Positions 58,401 through 64,000 of a DNA stretch of 64,000 bases are shown here, piece after piece. The position numbers and the translations under genes were made by a program. Where the stretch lies: contig NC_084772.1 in NCBI RefSeq assembly GCF_028858725.1, positions 21,987,548 to 22,051,547 of the forward strand. The letters run 5' to 3'. The notes beneath the pieces are model-generated. The model ran no database searches. It was given only the letters and a program-made list of their open reading frames with translations, and was not told where the DNA came from. Each line of letters begins with the position of its first letter. Positions within the stretch are counted from its first letter, which is position 1. This DNA comes from Colius striatus. Lineage: Eukaryota; Chordata; Aves; Coliiformes; Coliidae.

Positions 58401-60435
58401 GTGGCTGCATCTCACCCTGTGTCGAGGCTTCAGTTTTATAAGCAAAAACTGAAAAAAAACCTCAAAAAACTCCCCTGGCAGTGTCTCCTGAGGTGATGCT
58501 CAGCACAGGCACCCTGGGCAGGACCAGAAACCCCACAGAAGCTGCCAGGTTCCTTTTATGTCCCTGAGACATCTCCTCTTGTGCTGCCTTTCCCCCCACT
58601 TTTTCTTAGGTTCTCTCCTCTCCGGGTTATCCTTATTCCCCTCTAGTTCCCTGAAAGTCAGACTCCACTAAGATCAATACTATTAATGGATATATTAAAC
58701 TGGCATAATGTGGTAAATTGGGGCTTAATTTCATATATGTTCTGTATCTCCAGAGATGGACAAATGCTTTGCAAAAATAAGGTATTGATCTACACGTGTA
58801 ACAGAACTGTATATGTGTTTGGACATCTACATTAAATAATTTATTTTTATATATAAGGAACTTGTCTTCTTCCTTGTTTCATCCCAGAGAGTAATCAGAT
58901 CAATATGTTTCAGCTGAGAAGCAGAAAATGTGATCAAGTTTTATGTATTATGTCAGAAGATGAATTCTACATTATTTTTTACTTGTTACTGCCTGCCAGA
59001 GGGGAAAAAAAGGCCAGGGGTGTTTGAACCAAAACAAGACAACTGGTTTTGTGCAAAGGAACAGTAACCAGGGGAAGGGCTGCAGGAGCTCCCTGTGAGT
59101 CCACTTTGACAGCATAAAAAAGAATTGTGCTGCAAACAAAGAAGTGGGGAGGCAACAGAACTGAACAAATATCTCAGTCGTTGATGGTTTATCAAGAAAA
59201 AACAAGGACCAGTGAAAGAGAAGGCACTGATGTGCATTTTCCTTTGAGCAGATGCCCTGTGTATACCTTGTCTGTATTTGTACCGTCACACTTACTCAAG
59301 CCAGAGATACAACAGCATCCCCTTGGAACCAAACTATTTTCTGGACTTAATTTCTGTTTCTGTGCTTCTTTTGCTGCCTTCATCCTTTTATATACAACCA
59401 GAGGAACCCTGGAGTGGTCCTTTTGCTTTCTAGATTTTCAGTCTAGTGATAATCTGGAGCCCTTATTGTCGGTGGCCCCTCCAATCCAAGGCTTTGTTTA
59501 CTGTTTCAAGGGAGAGAAATTTCCTGACAGGTTTCCCAGGATAAATGTGGAGCTTGTTGCTGAAGAGCTCATCAGCTTACTGCTGGCAAGTCATTGCTTA
59601 GCTCACTGTTGACTTGCAGCTTCTGGAGAGTGTGGAGAACTCCTCCCTTCCTGCCAGGGATTTACTTCAGAAGGACCAAATTTGAACTGTTTCTTGGGAC
59701 ATCTCTCAGATGCTTGTCCATCTGCATATGGACTTTCCATGTGGGAATGCTGGCTTTTATCCCTGCCAGGCAGTAGGAGGGATCAGAGCTTCAAGGATGA
59801 TCTCACTACATGGTCTTTTGCCAAAGAATGGAAAACCCTAAAACTTTGGCCGAGACAAAATTGCTGCCCACAACTGTCAACCTGATTTTGGGCAGGTTGT
59901 TCTCTCTTTATTCTGAGAGATATAACCACAGAGATTTTAAAGGGTTTTGAGAAAAGAAATAGTAAAACCATTAGCCTTTATTACTTTGTCCTTAAGACAA
60001 AAGGCTTGAGGCACGCTGCTCCATTCTTGAGCAATCCAGGTGTGGGTTCCCCAGCTGGCCAGCACACAGTTCATGGAGCACACAGCCAGTTTCTCCTGTC
60101 ATGCACAGCTCCATCTGCCTTGTCAGCCTCCTGCCCATCATGAAATCTTCTGCAGTTTAGATTCCTAGAGTCTCTCTCACTTTCTTCTGTTGTGCATCTT
60201 GCAAAGGCATCATTATACCAAAGGCTTCTTATGCATAAGGCTTCTCATTTTACAGTTAAAATGAATATCATGGCCATTATACAGTGTATTACTCAATATT
60301 CTCCATGTAATGGTTCAATGTGATCCAGCTGGTTGGATGTGTGTGCTATGATGTCTTCCTCTTTAACTTACATGCACAGAACAAAGCATGCCCCACTTTG
60401 CTCCCTCTGTTTTGCTAATACCACTGCCAGGCTGT
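49451..60435. other. Gene-desert DNA, no gene found
   Basis: About 11 kb. Open frames up to about 160 codons (for example 59127-59612, plus) have no domain or family likeness. GC-rich patches lie at 56560-56720 and 58080-58260. The AT-rich stretches around 51900-52140 and 55850-56170 are high-complexity and could be conserved noncoding elements. No RNA gene was recognised. Confidence 0.5.
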
Positions 60436-60752
60436 TCACTTCCTTGATTTTATTTGTCCACTCGAAATTGGTGCATTTTTTGACTTGCTGTGCTTGAACA
60501 CACCAGCCTGTGGGCTGTGATGTGTCAAATAACCTTTTAAATCCAAACAGATTATATCCCGTGTTTTCTTCCTGACTGGAGTCTGTGTTACCTCTTTAAA
60601 GAATTCCAGCAGATTTGTCAAACAAGATCTACCCTTTATAAGATTCTGCTGGCTACTTTTTGTATCAGCTCACATTTCTCCAGATGTTTTGTGATCTCAT
60701 CACTTATTAATGTCTCCATGATTCTGTCTTCTGCTGAAGTTACACAGTTATT
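60436..60752 (-). mobile_element. Ancient LINE fossil: reverse-transcriptase core (CR1/L2-like)
   Basis: The minus strand carries two adjoining reading blocks. The first (60752-60636) includes VTSAEDRIMETLISDEITKH and then LEKCELI, matching the SLTSV.GK..E..I...I..HLE block of LINE RT. After a one-base frame change the second reads QQNLIKGRSCLTNLLEFFKE (from 60651), then VTQT and RDIICLDLKGYLTHHSPQ. This matches the QHGF.KG.SCLTNLLEF.E block and RT motif A, YLDF.KAFDTVPH. The catalytic-region sequence is altered (LDLKGYLTH), so it is inactive. The 61-codon frame at 60621-60436 is part of this fossil, not a gene. Confidence 0.82.
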
Positions 60753-63700
60753 ACTAGTTAATGTGGCTGTGAATGCATCGTCTCTTCCTTATTAGACTGC
60801 ATCTGATGACACAAATCTGCACAGGAGAGATTTGAAGCTTAATGGAAAGAATCTTTTGTTGGTCTCAAACCTGACAGATTTAGTAATTATTTCATTTTCT
60901 GAAATCATTACTTTATTACTGTTATTTAATAATCTTGTCCACAAGGGGTTGGGATATTTCTGGTAATGCAGGAGTGGCAAGCCCCTGCCATAAGGATCCC
61001 TCACCCTCTCTATCTGTCCTTGTCTAAAGATCTGCCATGCAATCATCAGTTCAACACCTCTAGTTATAGATATCTTTAATTTATTTCCTCTTCTATGCTG
61101 ACTTGGCTTTTAACCCTACCTTCTGTCTTGTAAAGGAATTGCAACAGGACTCCGGCTGGCTCAGGGTGCTTCTTGCAAGGTACATGAGAAAGAAGTCTCT
61201 GTACATCACCAAAGGTAAAGAAGCTGCCTTTAAGAACACCTAAGTGTTAGCTGCCAGCAGTGGATGGTAACTAGGGCACTTACTTTTCATGGCTTTTTTG
61301 TGGAGTCATTGGAAACAACAGTAACTGGATTTTGCTGTTCTTGGGGTCTTGAAAACATGTGATTTTACTTCGTTTCCAGAGTATTGTGTAAGAGCATGAG
61401 CACCATTTGTGCCTTACACACACACAGTCAGGAGGTGGCACGTGTAAACAGACACATCCAACCAGACAGCCCAGGAAAAGGTGGCATAGTGGAGCTACTT
61501 GATTTCCAGCCTTCAAAAGAAATAAAACTTTATGGGGTAGCAAGAAAACTTCTTCCAAAGTCACCTCTGCTTTGGGATGGTTGGAGTGGCTGGGAATGGA
61601 GGTATGTCCATGCTGCAAAAATTTATGGGAGAGTCGTAAGCTCCATGAAGCACATGGAATTTGGATCAGATACAAGCCAGCCTCTCCATTACTTGTCTAA
61701 GGCTCTGCATATTTGTGATTATCCTTATGAATAATGTAAGCTACTGCTTTCAGATGGGAGAGGCTTTGAGAAGGAGTTAGGGAACATCTCTAAGTGCTGT
61801 TAATCAACTCAGAATAAGATGAAGCAATTTATCAGTGGATGGAGAAGCACAGTCTTATGTTGAGCCAATACAATTTCTGGGTAAGGGAGCAAAAAGGTTT
61901 CTTTTTCTTGCGGTCACTGTTTCTGGAACAATCTTGGGTTCTTAAATGTAAGTTGTTCACTTGGTGAGGAAAGAGCCCAATTCATGTCATTATGGGGCTT
62001 AGAAGCATAAGCTATTACGTTGGAACACTCATGCCTGTGCAATTGGGTTTTGCCATGGCAGTGACTCTTGAATCACTGGGACACTGCTGTTGGAATTTTT
62101 TTTTAAGTATTTTGTAAAAATTCACTATTTTGATCCTGAGAACAAGAAGAATCCCTGCTCCTCCTTGCCAGGGAAATCAATTCTTTACATACATTCCTCA
62201 GATTTCTCTAGCTGGAAAATCTAGCAGGAGGTAAAGATGCTGGAAGCCATTTAAACTTCTAATAGGTAAAACACTTAGCTTTCATGGGCCTGGATCAGAA
62301 GAGGCTGTTGTATGGAGGTGTTTGATAAACCCACCTAGGTCGTTCATCCATCAGCTTGTTTTCTCTGGGTGGGACATTGCAGTAGTTGGATGTGGGTCAC
62401 TATCAGAGAGGTAACGCATGTCTTCAGAGCAGCTGCTCCTGCATCCTGAAATAGAAAGGATTCTTCAAACAATTAGTGTAAAAGGAGAGTGCAGTGGAAC
62501 ATTTTAATCTTTTCCTTGCCCTATCACAGTATTTTTAAGGGACTGCTATAAAGAATTGCAGCTAGAATGGTGTTGCAATGGTGTTTGGGATATACAACTG
62601 TAGTCAGTTATACTGCTCTGTAGCTGCTGTGTAGCTGTTTGGGGCAGGAAGTAGCCGAGGAAGGTGCAGAAACCATCCCAGCAGCCTAGTAAAGCATTGC
62701 CATTGATTTTGCTCATGCCTGTGGTAGATGCTGATGATGCTTGGACATTGGTTGCATTTAATAGTTTCATTCTCTTGTGGCTGGGGAGACTGCCAACCTG
62801 AACTTTTGCTAAAAGTTTAATTTTGCTCAGGTTAGACTGTGAGACACAAGTTTTGTCCATGGAGAGCTCCACCGTTTATCTAAAGGAACAGAAGGTGCTA
62901 CATAGAAACATTTCTTCATTACCAGCCTTCTCTCCTTACTGATAGTGAGAAGGACTTTGTGTCGGATTCAACAACTCCAGAGCAGTGGTCCAGGCCCTGG
63001 ATTATCTCTCCAGGTGTGTATGTCCATCTGCACAAAGACTGTTCTGTGCCTCTAGGCTACCAAATCATCCTGTTTCTCCTGCTGTAGCAATCATGTGGCA
63101 AGGCAAGGGGAGGAAGAGGGAAGGTTAGCTTCTAGTTCTGATTCATCACTTTTATTGGACTTAAATTCTTTTGTTTTAATGCACACTTGATTGAGCCAGC
63201 ATTTATTGAAACGGTTATGGTTTGTAGGAAAAAGAGACAGTTGAAGAAAGAACAAATGAATCTAATGTAAATCAAATACTTAACGCTTTTATAGAAACTA
63301 CAAAGCCTTAAACGTGTATTCTTAATGGTAATTTTACAAAACTCCACTAGGCATCTTCAAACGGAGGTGTGACAGTGATTGTTTCAGGCTGGAGATGGCT
63401 TTCCTTTCACATGCTAATCATCTGCTCATGGTGATATTTCTCAGTTGTTGCAGTCAGCGAATTGAATAATTTATGGGATGAATTTTGTTGTAAATTTATT
63501 GTGTCACAAGCAGGTTGTAATTTCACTAACAGTACACTTAAGTTATTAAGTAAAAAAAAATAATGTGGTTGATAGGCTCGTGCATTTGGAGGTTTTCTTG
63601 CTCCCTCCCCAACTAGTTCTCATCTTATATATTTTCAAACAGAGTATTTACCTAATTTCTATTCAGAATCTGAGCTGAGAAAGGGAGAGAGGGGACATTA

Positions 63701-64000
63701 ACATAAATGGGTTTGCATTTGCACACTATTGTTGAATCTGGTAGTCATAAACAAATTACAGAAGATTTTATATAGACAGAAATAGCATTAAAATGGCATA
63801 GCTCTGTTACAGTGCTGCCTTTGTTCTCTATTTGCTTCTGAGTAATTGTCCTCAGCTTACAAGTGATGAAGTGTTGAAGTTACAGGCAAATCTGCAGAGG
63901 GAAGCAGAGCCTCTTGCTTCTTCCCCCACTTTAGTGTTAAGATAATTGTGAGTCATTGCTAGAAAGTTGGTTCTGGCTTAAGAAATGCAGGCAGTGCAGG
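60753..64000. other. Gene-desert DNA to the window edge, no gene found
   Basis: The minus-strand frame at 61046-60792 lies upstream of the RT fossil and could be more of the same element, but it shows no recognisable block. The rest is AT-rich with no exon, RNA gene or transposon that I can support. Confidence 0.5.

Noticed and set aside
59127-59612. 161-codon plus-strand frame
   Set aside because: No domain, no supporting exon signals, and codon content like the surrounding noncoding DNA.
60792-61046. 84-codon minus-strand frame upstream of the RT fossil, considered as more LINE ORF2
   Set aside because: No block matching the expected RT or endonuclease regions could be aligned by eye.

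Overview
This window looks like nuclear DNA of a sauropsid, most probably a bird. It holds one compact, intron-containing housekeeping gene with a strong CpG-island promoter, about 57 kb of mostly AT-rich DNA with no convincing exon, and a 5'-truncated CR1 retroposon of the kind that dominates avian and other reptile genomes. There are no bacterial-style operons, RNA operons or CRISPR arrays.

Left edge (1-170): the last few codons and poly(A) site of a plus-strand gene that I cannot name. Positions 930-6880: the complete minus-strand PSMD7 gene (Rpn8, a 19S proteasome lid subunit), rebuilt here as seven coding exons with GT-AG borders that encode 322 residues. It is tail to tail with the left-edge gene, about 800 bases apart. 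Positions 6260-7130: a CpG island with an imperfect array of YY1/TISU-like elements pointing into PSMD7. Two are perfect matches to the TISU consensus, and their ATGs would open an upstream frame that overlaps the PSMD7 start out of frame.

Positions 7131-64000: a gene desert. In mammals PSMD7 lies beside the large ZFHX3-PSMD7 desert, and the orientation here fits that, though ZFHX3 itself is not in view. Within the desert I can support a CR1 3' fragment (37880-38085), two very old minus-strand LINE reverse-transcriptase fossils (46777-46946 and 60436-60752), a plus-strand LINE 3' fossil (around 49000-49450), a GC-rich minisatellite with a 35-base higher-order period (42040-42165), a 13-bp stem hairpin (9066-9113), a perfect 26-bp AT-rich palindrome (22654-22679), several homopolymer tracts and a few candidate regulatory stretches.

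No novel protein-coding system is present. The most testable new points are the TISU/upstream-ORF arrangement on a proteasome gene, the hairpin at 9066-9113, and the minisatellite rich in CAGGTA E-boxes.
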